DNA from: Heterodera schachtii
Taxonomy: Eukaryota > Nematoda > Chromadorea > Rhabditida > Heteroderidae
Reading direction: 5' to 3'
NCBI GenBank assembly: GCA_023374025.1
Contig: SIJG01000044.1
Span: 929,049 to 993,048, forward strand
DNA: 64,000 nt
Position numbers and translations under genes: made by a program. The notes beneath the pieces are model-generated. The model saw nothing but the letters and a program-made list of their open reading frames with translations, did no database searches and was not told the origin of the DNA. Positions 1 through 11,600 of this stretch are shown in pieces; the first letter of the stretch is position 1, and every line of letters begins with the position of its first letter.

Positions 1-1345
1 CCGAAAATGGCGTATTTTAACTACTCAGCCGATGCCAGAGTCCCACACCGGTCACAGATGCAGCTTCGTCCATGATTTGTGCAGTTGAAGAACTTGGCTA
101 CGAACATTTTGACTGTTTTTGTCAAAAATCCAATTCGTAGCAAAAGAGAATAAATTTCAGGCACTGACGGACGCCCTTGTGCATCGGACTAAATGCGTGA
201 ACGAAGTCAAAGAACAGTTGCACCTTTGCAGGGATTTGGTGGCATTTTTCAACCGATCAAAAAACTTTCAAAACGTTTTTTAAAGACAACAGGAATTAAT
301 CGGAGCCCCCAAAAATGGGCTGATATAGGTCCTAATAATTAGACTGCTATACTTAATTTTAATTGTCGGTTCAGGATGTTACAACCCGGTGGAACAGCAG
401 TCTTTTCATGATTAATCGAATTACTGAACAAAACGCCCACTGAGTTTGGTTCATATTGATTTTCCGGATTTGAAAATGCGCGATTTTGAAATGCTAAATA
501 ATCTTTCAAATGTAAGAAATGATCAACATTATGCTTGTAAAACCTAATTTTTTGTAAGGTTCTGACACACCTTCACAAAACAACTTTCAAAGCGAGACGA
601 ATCCATTTCTTCGGTTCTTCCAATTTAAAAATGTTTGCTTACACATTTGACGGAAAAGGATTCTGATCCTGCATACATTAAATCAACCAAAAAAGTCATA
701 TCAAATGGACTGAAATCAAGGATGGAAAAATATGAAAACAAGAGGTTTAAACATCTTATTTCTCACAAAATCTGTTTTTATTAAGGTTTTTGACAATTGC
801 CACACTCATTGACCCGCGTTATAAAAATCACCAACATTTTTTTGGGTTCGAAGAAAGAATCGAAAATAAAGTTACTTTGCAAACAGAATTGGAACTTTTT
901 GTTGACCCGGGCCGCCGCTTTTCCGATTCAGAACCATTCACAAATAACGAGCAAACAATATCGGATAACCCTTTGTCAAATTTTCTTTTTACGGAATCAA
1001 ACGAGTTTTTGTGTGCAGGAAATTCTCAAAATGAAGTTTTGAGTTCTGCGGTCATGAAAGAAATTGATGCCTTTTTCAATGTAATTGAAAAAAACTTGTT
1101 TCAATATCAATTATTATGATTTAGAGCCCAACAATTTCAAACAATGCCGACCCATTGGATTTTTGGCGTATTGATACTTCTTACACATACATCAAGCAAT
1201 TGTGCCAAAATTTTTTTGCTCCCCTCCGAGTACCGTTGAATCAGAGAGGATTTTTAGTCAACTTTCACAAATATATAGCGCAAAAAGAACAAGTCTTTAG
1301 GCCGATCATGCAATGCAGCAGCTTTTTTGCACTTTAATTTTGATT
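1..1345 (+). pseudogene. hAT-superfamily transposase, decayed, 5' end outside window
   Basis: The plus strand encodes pieces of a hAT (hobo/Ac/Tam3) transposase. Near 175-285 a frame reads ALTDALVHRTKCVNEV, after a likely intron ending in ttcag. Near 373-448 is the family hallmark DVTTRWNSS. From 790 a 109-codon frame contains ATLIDPRYKNHQHFF, the usual LDPR-K motif. At 1150-1340 is the C-terminal dimerisation region: DPLDFWRID, then in another frame VESERIFSQLSQIYSAKR. The frame change inside that last domain and stops between the blocks show it is dead, although some gaps may be introns. No BED finger or terminal inverted repeat is visible, because the start lies outside the window. The second half recurs at 17836-18645. 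Confidence 0.8.
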
Positions 1346-1424
1346 CATAATTTTTCTATTTGAAAAATGCAATTATTTTAATTGATTTTTAAGTGAACAA
1401 GAAATTTTTTTGAAAAAGTAAAAG

Positions 1425-1536
1425 TCTCGGGTTTTTGGGTCTCGGTCTCGGTACCGAGTCTCAGGGTCAAGTCTCGGAATCGGTCTCGAGTCTCGGGGTC
1501 AAGTCTCGGTCCCGAGTCTCGGGAAATTTTTGGTCT
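1425..1536. repeat. GTCTCGG word repeat
   Basis: About 110 bp is built almost entirely from the word gtctcgg and close variants (gagtctcgg, ggtctcggtaccgag). It lies directly before the truncated BTB exon at 1550. A near-identical block is at 18731-18842, and looser relatives are at 26265-26335 and 57485-57570. Many of the words are palindromic. The short open frames across it are composition artefacts. Confidence 0.7.
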
Positions 1537-1554
1537 CGAACAGCACTACTGGAT

Positions 1555-2720
1555 ATGCCCTTGCCCAAAAACGCGGATTTTTTTCTCTGGTTGAAACTTG
1601 ACACCTTACAAGAATCAAGGTGATAGCGTATGGCCAGAAGAAACGGTCTATCAGCGGTATTTCAACGCAATTGATCAAATGATTAGCACAGCGCGTCTTC
1701 ACCCATTCCACTTGGAAATAGTCGGCCAATATGAGCAACGGAAGAACATTTTTAGCTAAATTCCCTATTAATGACTAATGCTAATTGTCTCTGCACCTTT
1801 TTGTTACCGATATGCACGGTCAAATCGTCGGCCGGCGAACTCAGCGCAGGGCATGGGCTGGAGAAAAATTAAATAAAAAATAGCAAGAAGAACGACAACA
1901 ATGCCAAGCAGCGTCCATTCCATCAAGTTCAGCATCTGCCTCCGCATCATCATCCGCCGCCAATGCTTCGGACACCGTTCACCAACTTGCGACACAACTG
2001 CGCAATTCCAACCCTGAATTGGCAATGCTTCTCTTTGGCATCGCGTCCGGATTGGCAGAAATCGCCTACTATTGCAAAACAGAAAATTGGTGCAAACGAT
2101 GATGAGCCACAGAGCGACTTGTCGCTGCCCCCCGGAGTGTCAGACCAAAATAATTCGCTCGTGAAATTATTAATTTGACATTTGTTAATTTTATACAATC
2201 GCATTTAATCCTTTGTCTAATGAATAATTTTATTAATCATTGTTCTTTCTGTCCTTTGTCATTTTTCGTTTTTATAATTTAATCTTTATTCCTTCAAAAT
2301 TCTGTGATCATTTTCGCCTATAAATTGTAGTTATTTTGTCATTTCTGTACGCCTTTTGTAATAAACCTATTTATCCAAGAAATTCTCTTTTGTGAGGCGT
2401 CAGTGCTCAGAAAAATATTATTTAAATCTAATTGTTATTGCACTCAAAGAGAGAGGCAATAGTTTGCACGTGGCTGTGCCATAAATGTAAGTGTGCCGCC
2501 CGTGTTCAGTATTTTTGTCTGGAATTAATTTTCCCAATCAAAATAAGTGGTAGGCATAGGCATTGGTTGAATTATCACTTCTTTGATCACTTGTGCCTCT
2601 TGCGCGTCCCATGCCCATACGATGATTTGTGCCAATGGCACATCCGGCAAAGTTGCATTGCCAATGTCTTTAACTATCGAGCGACAAGGGTTGTATGCAA
2701 ATGAAAAATTATTTTTCATT
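1555..2720 (-). pseudogene. BTB/POZ-BACK gene copy 1, decayed
   Basis: Reading the minus strand, exon remnants appear in the order of the intact copy at 23583-26812. The N-terminal exon (about 2579-2710) includes PLAQIIVWAWDAQEAQVIKE. A short piece (about 2460-2518) holds LNTGGTLTFMAQPRAN. The exon at about 1800-1862 holds SPADDLTVHIGNKK. The exon at about 1600-1760 holds LPLLILADYFQVEWVKTRC. The central BTB exon (AAWLMCQSPMV) is absent, so the flanking exons would join out of phase. One base is also missing in the run before the DRF motif, which shifts the frame of the BACK-side exon. The copy cannot encode the full protein. Confidence 0.7.
1880..2092 (+). other. Plus-strand Ser/Ala-rich open frame, possible exon
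   Basis: Opposite to the BTB pseudogene, a plus-strand frame of about 70 codons follows a possible acceptor (aaaatag). It starts QEERQQ, runs through a Ser/Ala-rich stretch, then HQLATQLRNSNPELAMLLFG, and ends in two stops. Its composition looks protein-like and helical. The frame is kept in copies at about 7220-7440 and 19190-19410. It is absent from the intact BTB locus, where MITEs occupy this intron. I do not recognise it. It could be an exon of an inserted gene or a chance frame. Confidence 0.3.
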
Positions 2721-2910
2721 TTTGAGTAAACGAGGCAGAATTCGCTACTTTTGAAAATTTTGGCAATAAGAAAATTGGTTGGAAATTTTGTTACTTTTCA
2801 CAAAAAACTTTAGAATTAAAATATGTGTCAATATAAAAATATGAGTATCATAGCTTGTCGATAGGAAACCCATGAGTATACAAAAAGTAAATTCAAAATA
2901 TTTTAATTCC

Positions 2911-2978
2911 CGCGGAGGGATTGAACCATGGAAAAGAAGTAGAAAACTAAGCAGATTAGCCACTAGGCCATTTTCACA
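2911..2978 (-). repeat. tRNA-like Pol III promoter element
   Basis: On the minus strand an A-box-like TGGCCTAGTGG and a B-box-like GGTTCAATCCC lie about 44 bp apart, as in a tRNA gene. The ends do not pair into an acceptor stem and no convincing anticodon arm is visible, so this is a tRNA pseudogene or SINE head rather than a working tRNA. It is repeated at 7979-8048 and 19949-20018, at the same place in each tandem unit. Confidence 0.5.
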
Positions 2979-3316
2979 GTTAGAATAGTTTTTTATGAAA
3001 TATATTATTAATTTTTCTTTTCACTCCGTTTTTCTTCATTAATTTTCAATCAAACCCCATTCTTACCAGTGCATTTTTGGTACCCGGACCTACCGGGTCG
3101 GTTGTAAAAATTCGGAAATTCTAAAATTTGCCGAATTTTCTTTAAAACAACTGAAATTTCTAATTTCTAAACACATCAATAAACAATTTATCTCAAAGTG
3201 GAAAAAATTTAGAAAAAAAATTCCGAGTGCTTAAAACAAATTTTCCCATAGAAATGAACCAAAAAAATGTCCAACGCATCCAATTCAAAACTAATTAGTA
3301 GACTAATGAGTTTTAA

Positions 3317-5219
3317 TTAGTTGTACATGGACAAATGTTCGAGTTTCTTCGCTTTCTGTTTCTCACTACTGGTCATCAATATGTCCATCTTTTCCTCCGC
3401 CAGTTTGAGTAAAACCAACGAAAAGTCACGGAGTATCTCCAAATTTGTGCGCAAAAGGTCAATAAATCTCTGATCATATTCAACAAGTGCGCCGTTGCCT
3501 TGGGTTCTTTAATAAATGTAAAAGTTCCAATTTAAAATAGTATAAATAATTGCCATTTCATTTCGTATTTATCAAACGCGAAAATGCCATGCCGAACTCC
3601 ATGGTTAAACCTCTCAATCATAGAACATAGTTAGCTTTTGTCTTAGTTCTAAATTGTTTCTTATTTGAATGGGCCGGGTCTTAGAAGTATAAAAGTCTTA
3701 TTTTGTAGTTTTTCTATTCAAAGATTCTTTTTCTTCAATTTCTGAAATTAATTTTAAAAACCGGATAGCTTTCTTCAAAGCTTTTGAGAGCAGAAAACAC
3801 GTAAGCCACATGTAAAATTAAACCAACACCACTTATAATTACTAAGGTTGGAACGAATGGTTGGTTCGGTTGCGATAAAAAAATCAAAAATCCAAAAATT
3901 TTCGGTCAGTTTTACGATAAATATTCAAATAGAAAAGACGAAAAAATGTCCGCGCCGAACTCTCTAATAATTAGTTATCAGTTTTTATTACCGGTGCAAA
4001 TTGCGCTCCAATTCCGTGCGATCCTTATGGTATGTGTGTAACTCCTCAAATAATTAAAAAGAATTTAATAATTTAGATTTTACAGTTTAAAAACACCGTT
4101 TTTGCTTCGTCGATGGAACCATAATTGGCGGCCGCCTTTTTATCCATAGTTTCCTGGAAAAAAGAAGTCTTATATATCATAAATAGGGATGATATTTATA
4201 GTTGCTAAAAAGTGCCAAAATAGTTAGTTTTTAGTTTCTAAAAAACACCCAAAATAGTTGCTAAAAATAGATAAATAGTTGCTAAAAAGCTCCGAATTTA
4301 GGGGTGTAAAATCGAATCAAAAAGCAAAAATATTTTGCCAAATCATTAAGGATATACATAATTTTAAAAATTAAGGATTATCATAATAAAATAAACATAT
4401 ATTTTGGAGGTGAATTTTTGAAAAATTTTCATTTCTCAGGGGTGTGTTTTTGAAAAAATTTTCGGGTCGATCTTTGGGGTGTATTTTTTGAAAAATTTTT
4501 TGAGTCGATTAAAAGGGTTGAATGATATTGCGCGCTTTTCTTTTGTTTAATAAATGAAGAAGATTGTTTTTTCGTTGGTTTATAAAATTAAGAATTCTCT
4601 CATTAAACGATTTTAAAAAAACATAAGTCCATCCATCATATCTATTCTTAATGCTGCGTCGGGAAAAATTTGGAAAGTTGACCGAGAAATTGTCAAGCTT
4701 CAAACTGCGCACTTTTGACAACAAATGCATATGGTCCTTCCCCGCATCAACTACATTTTTTATTATTTTATTTTTTGTTTAAAATTACAGTACTTTTTTC
4801 TTCACTTAACGTACAGTGGTCGTGCTCTGTCTATTAATTGCTGAATAAATTTGCTTTCCAATGGATTTTGTTCATTGTCAATCATTTGGGCAATTTCATT
4901 CACTTAGTACAAAAGCAGGAATTTTTTCTTCCAAGATTGTGTTCAACTGTTGGTCCATTTGCATTTGCAATTTTTCAATCCAAAAAAAATTAAATTTCAT
5001 TTCAATTAAAATATATTTTTAAAATTCACCTCTTTTTTTAGCAATTCTTTTTTGCTATTCACCAATTTTTTTGTCGTCTTTTCCCAGTTTTGGTTCGTCC
5101 CCTTTTTGCTCTGCTTTTTCCAGTGGAGAAGAAGTTACTTTTTTGGTGGCACCAATTGTCTTTTCAAAAAATGTTGAAAAAATAAATAAAACACAAAACA
5201 ATTTTGAGAGATTTGACAT
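3317..5219 (-). pseudogene. Secreted helical protein gene, copy A (decayed)
   Basis: This is the degenerate member of the three-copy family also seen at 8700-15874 and 20670-22781. The signal-peptide exon starts at 5219. One extra T in a T-run (near 5070) shifts its frame. In exon 2 two bases are missing near 4903 compared with the other copies. Exon 3 loses its 3' half and donor at about 4693 and fuses to intron sequence. Exon 4 (4097-4153), exon 5 (about 3992-4044) and exon 6 (3317-3506) keep their splice sites and phases. At least three independent lesions mean it cannot give the full protein. Confidence 0.75.
4183..4520. repeat. A/T-rich insertion with atagttgctaaaaa repeats
   Basis: The words atagttgctaaaaa and ccaaaatagtt repeat several times, followed by ggggtgtaaaatcg-type sequence. 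The block sits in an intron of secreted-gene copy A and is shared with copy B (14765-15110), but copy C lacks it. It is therefore probably a transposon-derived insertion that preceded the A/B duplication. No coding capacity is visible. Confidence 0.5.
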
Positions 5220-5229
5220 TTTTATATTT

Positions 5230-6400
5230 TTTCTAAATAATTTTTAATATTTTAGTAACGAACAACTCAAAAATGTCGCAAATGGCGAAAATATAAAATT
5301 ATAAAATTGATGGAAGAAATAATGAGCAAAAACTGCCAGACTTAGCTTTATTTGTTAACAAAACAAATTAATTAAATCAATAAATCTTTCCATGATAGTC
5401 AAATTTTTGATTTTGGGTATATTTTTGAAAATTTCAAAAAACCTACTCACATGGAAGAATTATTCCAGCAAACCCATAAAAACACGATAAGTCTTAACAA
5501 ATTCAAAAAATTTGATCACCGAAATGCTTTTTTTGCCTCCTTTCTTTATGGCATATGAATAACAAGGGAAAAAAATGTAAATCCCTACGATTAGCCCTAG
5601 CAATTAGTTAGAATTTTTGAAAAAAAAAATTAATAAATACAATTCACACTGATTTGCCTTTTAAACATGTTAAAAAATCAATGGTTAACTCTTTATTTCA
5701 TTGATTAACATAATTAAAATCAATAATTCACTTTTTGATGCAATAATTTTGAATTGCCTTTTAAACATGTTAAAAAAATCAATGGTTAACTCTTTATTTC
5801 ATTGATTAACATAATAAAATCAATAATTCACTTTTTATCTAAAAAATTATGCAAAGATTAAGAAAAAACCAATGCTTAATTGTCTTAATCCTATTGTATA
5901 AATATCTTTCTCTGACTCTCTCTTTCTTTCACACGTGCTCTATCCTTGTCTCTCAATCTATTCAAATCAATGATTTACTTTTTGTATAATTTATGTATAA
6001 TATTAATAAAATAAAAATTCGATTTATACATAACTAAATTAATTGTTTATTTTTATTCTTCACATAATTTTTTCTCTATCTCTCTCTTTCGCGCACTCTC
6101 TCCCGCTCTCGCTCTCTCACTCTAATAAATCAATAATAGTTTTTTAATATATTTTTATGAATAAATTAATAAAAAAATTAATGCATATAACCTAATTAAT
6201 TGTTTATCTTTGCTAGATTTAATGCTCCCATAAGCTTATTTATTATGCTTTTCAGTGTTATAATCTCTCTCTCTCTCTCTCGTTTAATTATGTAATTAAC
6301 ACATACATTTCTTGCGTGAAAAATATGATTTGTGGGCGCGTCGCATTAAATACATAAATTATCATTTAACAGTTAAATGAATGAAAATTTATGAAATAAA
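5230..6400. other. Non-coding spacer with CT microsatellites
   Basis: This is the upstream flank of secreted-gene copy A. It holds AT-rich DNA, a duplicated block of about 120 bp (near 5650-5760 and 5755-5835, built on cctttttaaacatgttaaaa-like sequence), and (CT)n tracts near 5915, 6080-6120 and 6262-6280. Related spacers are at 15900-16880 and 22810-23560. I see no gene here. Confidence 0.6.
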
Positions 6401-6404
6401 ATTT

Positions 6405-7760
6405 GCTGGCATTGGTTTTTCTCCAAAATCGGTGTCCGAACTAAGTCGATTGGCGAATTCGATGAACAATTTGCCGGAATTCGGGTCAGAAGACATCAAT
6501 GAAAACTGATCACGATTCGCCTTGAAAAAGGCGCGCAACACATTAACACTCAAATTGAAAAATAAATCCTAAAAGGGGAAAAAGTTCAATTAGCCTTAAA
6601 TTTCTCTGGACACCAAAAAACAAGGGCTTAGGCAGGGGGGGGGGGCTGAGGGGGCTAAATCCTCCCCCCGAAACCAATAAAAATTTTTTGAAAATTTAAG
6701 CAATTTTCTTAATAAATTGCATTAAAATTCTCAAAAAAAATTTTTCCCAGCAGCGCCTAACGGCAGCAAAACGGCTAAAAATTTTGCAAAATACACCTCC
6801 TAATGCGGAACAAAAATATACCCTTAAAATCAAAAAAACTCCCCTAAAATCGAATTTTTGACTTCATCCCCCCCAAAGCCAAGAGTCTGGACATGCCCTT
6901 GCCCAAAAACGCGGATTTTTTTCTCTTTTTGAAACTTGACACCTTACAAGAATCAAGGTGATAGCGTATGGCCAGAAGAAAACGGTCGATCAGCGGAATT
7001 TCAACGCAATTGATCAAATGATTAGCACAGCGCGTCTTCACCCATTCCCTTTGAAATAGTCGGCCAATATGAGCAACGGAAGAACAATTTTAGCTAAATT
7101 CCCTATTAATGACAAATGCTAATTGTCTCTGCACCTTTTTGTTACCGATATGCACGGTCAAATCGTCGGCCGGCGAACTCAGCGCAGGGCATGGGCTGGA
7201 GAAAAATTAAATAAAAAATAGCAAGAAGAACGACAACAATGCCAAGCAGCGTCCATTCCATCAAGTTCAGCATCTGCCTCCGCATCATCATCCGCCGCCA
7301 ATGCTTCGGACACCGTTCACCAACTTGCGACACAACTGCGCAATTCCAACCCTGAATTGGCAATGCTTCTCTTTGGCATCGCGCCCGGATTGGCAGAAAT
7401 CGCCTACTATTGCAAAACAGAAAATTGGTGCAAACGATGATGAGCCACAGAACGACTTGTCGCTGCCCCCGGAGTGTCAAGACCAAAATAATCGCTCGTG
7501 AAATTATTAATTTGACATTTGTTAATTTTATACAATCGCATTTAATCCTTTGTCTAAAGAATAATTTTATTAATCATTGTTCTTTCTGTCCTTTGTCATT
7601 TTCCGTTTTTATAATTTAATCTTTTTTCCTTCTAAATTCTGTGATCATTTTCGCCTATAAATTGTAGTCACTTTGTCAGGCATATCCGGCAAAGTTGCAT
7701 TGCCAATGTCTTTAACTATCAAGCGACAAGAGTTGTATGCAAATGAAAAATCCCTAAATA
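6405..7760 (-). pseudogene. BTB/POZ-BACK gene copy 2, decayed
   Basis: The last exon (about 6400-6568) is in frame and close to the intact copy; it contains NLSVNVLRAFFKANRDQFS and a likely terminal stop. The BACK-side exon (about 6945-7095) has lost two bases in the ADYFQV region, which shifts its frame. The short exon with SPADDLTVHIGN lies at about 7140-7200. The central BTB exon is missing. The N-terminal exon is cut to about 80 bp (7680-7760). A G/C-run-containing insertion (about 6625-6895) occupies the intron between the two 3' exons. Confidence 0.7.
6625..6895. repeat. G-run/C-run insertion in BTB intron
   Basis: The block has a run of 11 G near its left end, a C-run shortly after (cctcccccc), and another C-run (catcccccccc) near its right end. 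It lies between BTB exons in copies 2 and 3 (17128-17395) and is absent from the intact copy. The inner part contains agcagcgcctaacggcagc, a weak relative of the GGCGCCGCC motif in the hAT MITEs at 25160 and 25855. It is probably a non-autonomous element; I could not define exact termini. Confidence 0.4.
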
Positions 7761-7978
7761 AAATATTATTTTTTTATTTTTTGAATAAATGAGGCAGAAT
7801 TCGCGACTTTTGAAGAATTTGGCAATAAAAAAATTGGTTGGAAATTTGTTCCTTTTCACAAAAAAAATTTATAATTAAAAAATGGCAAAATATGTGTCAA
7901 TAAAAAATATGAGTATCATAGCTTGTCGATAGGAAACCCATGAGTATACAAAAATAAAATTCAAAATATTTTAATTCC

Positions 7979-8048
7979 CGTGGAGGGATTGAACCATGGA
8001 AAGGAAGTAGAAAACCAAGCAGATTAGCCATTAGGCCATTTTCACAGT
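7979..8048 (-). repeat. tRNA-like Pol III promoter element, copy 2
   Basis: This is the second copy of the element at 2911-2978. It has the same A-box/B-box arrangement on the minus strand and no acceptor stem. Confidence 0.45.
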
Positions 8049-8159
8049 TAGAATAGTCATTTTATGAAATATATTATTATTTTTTTTTAAATTTTTTCTT
8101 TCACTCCGTTTTTCTTCATTAATTTTCAATCAAACCCCATTCTTACCAGTGCATTTTTG

Positions 8160-8250
8160 GTACCCGGACCTACCGGGTCGGGTACGTGTATTGGATTTTC
8201 AAAAAACCGGGCCCGTGTATAAAAAAGCCTGGTATCCGGATCGGGTACCC
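8160..8250. repeat. GGTACCCGG palindromic word repeat
   Basis: Words such as ggtacccgg, ctaccgggtcgggtac, ccgggcccg and gatcgggtacccgggccc follow one another. Copies are at 3080-3110 (shortened) and 20140-20230. It is one of several short-word palindromic repeat families in the window. Confidence 0.55.
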
Positions 8251-8699
8251 GGGCCCACCTACGCTAGTAAAAACCACAAATTAACCAAATATTTGGTCAT
8301 TTATTGACAAAATCTGTTAACAAATCTTACTCAAAATTTCAAATTAAATAATTTACAAATTTCAAAAACCTTAATTCCACTTCATTAACTTATTTTAAAT
8401 AAATAATAAAATTTTAATAAGAACAATTTGGTTTTTTTTCTTTAATTGCGCTTAACACCAAATGATTTTGTTAACAATCAAGTAAAAATTCGGAAATTTT
8501 AAAAATTTGCCGAATTTTCTTCAAAACACCTGAAATTTCTAATTTCTAAACACATCAATAAACAATTTATCTCAACAATAGTGGAAAAAATTTAGAAAAA
8601 CAATTCCGAGTGCTGAAAACAAATTTTCCCATAGAAATAAATCAAAAAAATGTCCAATCCATCCAATTCAAAACTAATTAGTAGACTAATGAGTTTTAA

Positions 8700-11600
8700 T
8701 TAGTTGTACATGGACAAATGTTCGAGTTTCTTCGCTTTCTGTTTCTCACTACTGGTCATCAATATGTCCATCTTTTCCTCCGCCAGTTTGAGTAAAACCA
8801 ACGAAAAGTCACGGACTATCTCCAAATTTGTGCGCAAAAGGTCAATAAATCTCTGATCATATTCAACAAGTGCGTCGTTGCCTTGGGTTCTTTAATAAAT
8901 GTAAAAGTTCCAATTTTAAATAGTAGAATTAATTGCCATTTTCATTTCGTATGTATCAAACGCGAAAATGCCATGCCGAACTCCATGGTTAAACCTCTCA
9001 ATCAAAGAACATAGTTAGCCTTTGTCTTAGTTCTAAATTGTTTCTTATTTGAATGGGCCGGGTCTTAGAAGTCTAAAAGTCTTATTTTCTAGTTTTTCTA
9101 TTCAAAGATAAGCTTTTTCTTCAATTTCTGAGTGTTCGGGTGGGACCCGAGAGACATTTATTTAATTTGATTTATTTTATTTATTATTTATTTCATTTCC
9201 ATTTATTTGTTGTGTCTGACCATTCACAGTCAGACACATTCACTCATTTCATTTGTTGTTATTTGTGGTGTCTGACCTTTCACAGTCAGACACATTCCTT
9301 ATTGATTGTATTGTGACCATTTGCCCTCCCCTCATTTGTTTCAGTCAGTTCCATTTTTTGTGTTCACATTTCCAATTGCTCTCCTCCGCCGTCCTCCGAC
9401 TATTTTATTTGTTATTTGATTTGTCTTCAATAAATTTGTTTATTTGTTCGATCACTTCGACATTTCGGGGACCGAACAAATTGGCGACGCCCTACAATTT
9501 GAGCTCAGCGCCTTATTTGAATAAATTGCTGGACGCAATTTATTGAATTTGTCTACAAAAAGGTTGGCTAGGAGCCACCTAAATTCAACAAAAGCCAATT
9601 TCGTCAATCCGATTAATCCGCCAGGCGCGGTTAATCGTGGAATTTCTACAGAAAAAAACCTAGATACCAAAAGGTTGCGGTTTCCGCCAGGAGCGGTTTT
9701 ATTCAACACAAAAACCAAGAAACCCAGGCGGTTGCGGTTCCGCCAGGAGCGGTTTTACGACGAATAATGGCCAACCAAAATGCAACAATTCAACAATTGA
9801 TGGATACATTGGCGCAACAGCAACAATTGGTTCAGCAATTGCTGACACATCAAACGCAGAATTTGGCTGGACAAGCAACTGCGCCCACAACAATTCCGGC
9901 ACTTCCCGACATCATGGCTTTTGAGCAGAATGATGATAAAAGCCGAGTATCGGAATGGATCTCGCGCTTCAAATTTGCACTTGACTGTGCCGCGCCGAAT
10001 GCCGCCGACGGAATCAAGGTTAAGGCGCTCATGAACAAGCTTAGTGAAGCAGCGTTCAGTGAGTACAGCCGTTCGGTGCTGCCGTCAGCAGTGACTGATT
10101 TTAATTTTGATGCGACAGTGCAAAGAATGGAAAAGTTATTTGCACGTCCGCAATCGGTCTTCATTGATCGATATGAGTGCTTGAAAGCGGTGAGAAGTGA
10201 AGGCGAAGATTTTCGCAGCTTCATCAACCGGCACCGAAAATTGCTCGCCGATTTCAAGTTCAGTGAACTGAATAAGGAGCAATTCAATTGTCTTATGCTG
10301 TTAACTGCATTAAAATCGCACAGCGATTCGGCTCTTCGTCAAAGGATTTTGGCGAAGCTGTCAGCGGACGGAACAAACATTTCATACGACGGAGTCGTGG
10401 AAGACCTGATTAATTTCCAGGCAACAATTGTGGAGGCAAAGGCCATTGAGGCACCAACAAATTGGAGGAATGTGAACGCGCTGAATCGACTGCCAAAGCA
10501 AAATTCGCCGAAAATGCAAATTGCCAAAGTGCCTGAGAAAAGGCAGGCGAATAAGAATTGCTGGCGTTGTGGAGCTACCGATCATTGGGGCAGCGAATGC
10601 CGATTCATCGAAGCAAAATGCCGAAAGTGTAAATTCACAGGTCACATTGGAGTGCAATGTGACAGTGTTCAGCAATGGCGGCTGAAGAACAAAGGCAAAA
10701 GTTTTGGCAGCAAAAGAATTGGTCATTTGCAAATCGGAATGGTAAATCCGAAAAATGACGCCGATTCACTGAGGACCAAAATTTGGTTCAACCAAAAGCC
10801 AATCGCATTTGCACTCGATACTGGATCGGATGTGAATGTTATTGATGAAGACTCACATCTGGAGGCTGGGAGCCCACCGATCAAAAAGTGCAGTGAAATT
10901 GGAAGAGCCTTCGATGGAACGCCAATTCGGTTCATCGGAAAAGGCTTTGGCACATTTGAATTTGGAGGAATTTTGATTGAGAACGAAACATTTTACGTGG
11001 CCAAGCGTGGATCGCTGAATTTGTTAAGCCGCCAAACAATGGACAAATTTGGATTTTTGGATGGCATTAAGCAGCGGATCAGCGAGCATGTGATCAATTC
11101 CTGCAGAGCCACCGATCAAATTGGAAAACACATTTCGGAATTGAGAAAAGAATTTCCGAGTGTTTTTGAAGATGCTCTTGGACATTGCATCAAAGAAAAG
11201 GCGCATCTTGAATTGAAGGAAGGAGTCGCGCCCATTTACCGAAAGGCCAGACCGGTGCCACATCACTCAAAAGACGTCATCGAACGTGAATTGGACCGGC
11301 TGGAGGGCCTCGGAATCATTCGAAAAGTCGAACATTTGGATTGGGCCGCACCCATTTTGGTAGTGAAAAAGGCGGATGGAAGTGCCCGCCTCTGCATCGA
11401 TTATTCAACGGGGTTGAACGATGCATTGATCGACTACCAGCACCCGCTCCCAATTCCGGAAGACATTTTCGCGACGTTAAATGGAGGACAATTCTTTTCG
11501 CAGATTGACCTCAAGGACGCGTATTTCCAGGTGGAATTGGATGAGGACTCGAAGAAATTGTGCGGACTGTCAACACACAAAGGCAATTTCGCCATGGAAC

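Larger units (their letters stand above)
1550..6890. repeat. Tandem segmental duplication, unit 1 (about 5.3 kb)
   Basis: The sequence from about 1550 (atgcccttgcccaaaaacgc) recurs from about 6895 and again from about 17392 and 18862. Unit 1 holds a BTB pseudogene, decayed copy A of the secreted helical gene, and a (CT)n-bearing spacer. The spacing is 5.34 kb. The second interval is 10.5 kb, which becomes about 5.3 kb once the retrotransposon is subtracted. Unit junctions fall inside the BTB gene. Confidence 0.8.

Noticed and set aside
9253..9546. 97-codon frame starting in the 5' LTR (and 99-codon twin at 14092)
   Set aside because: It runs through the LTR and is repeated because the LTR is; composition and position show it is not a gene.
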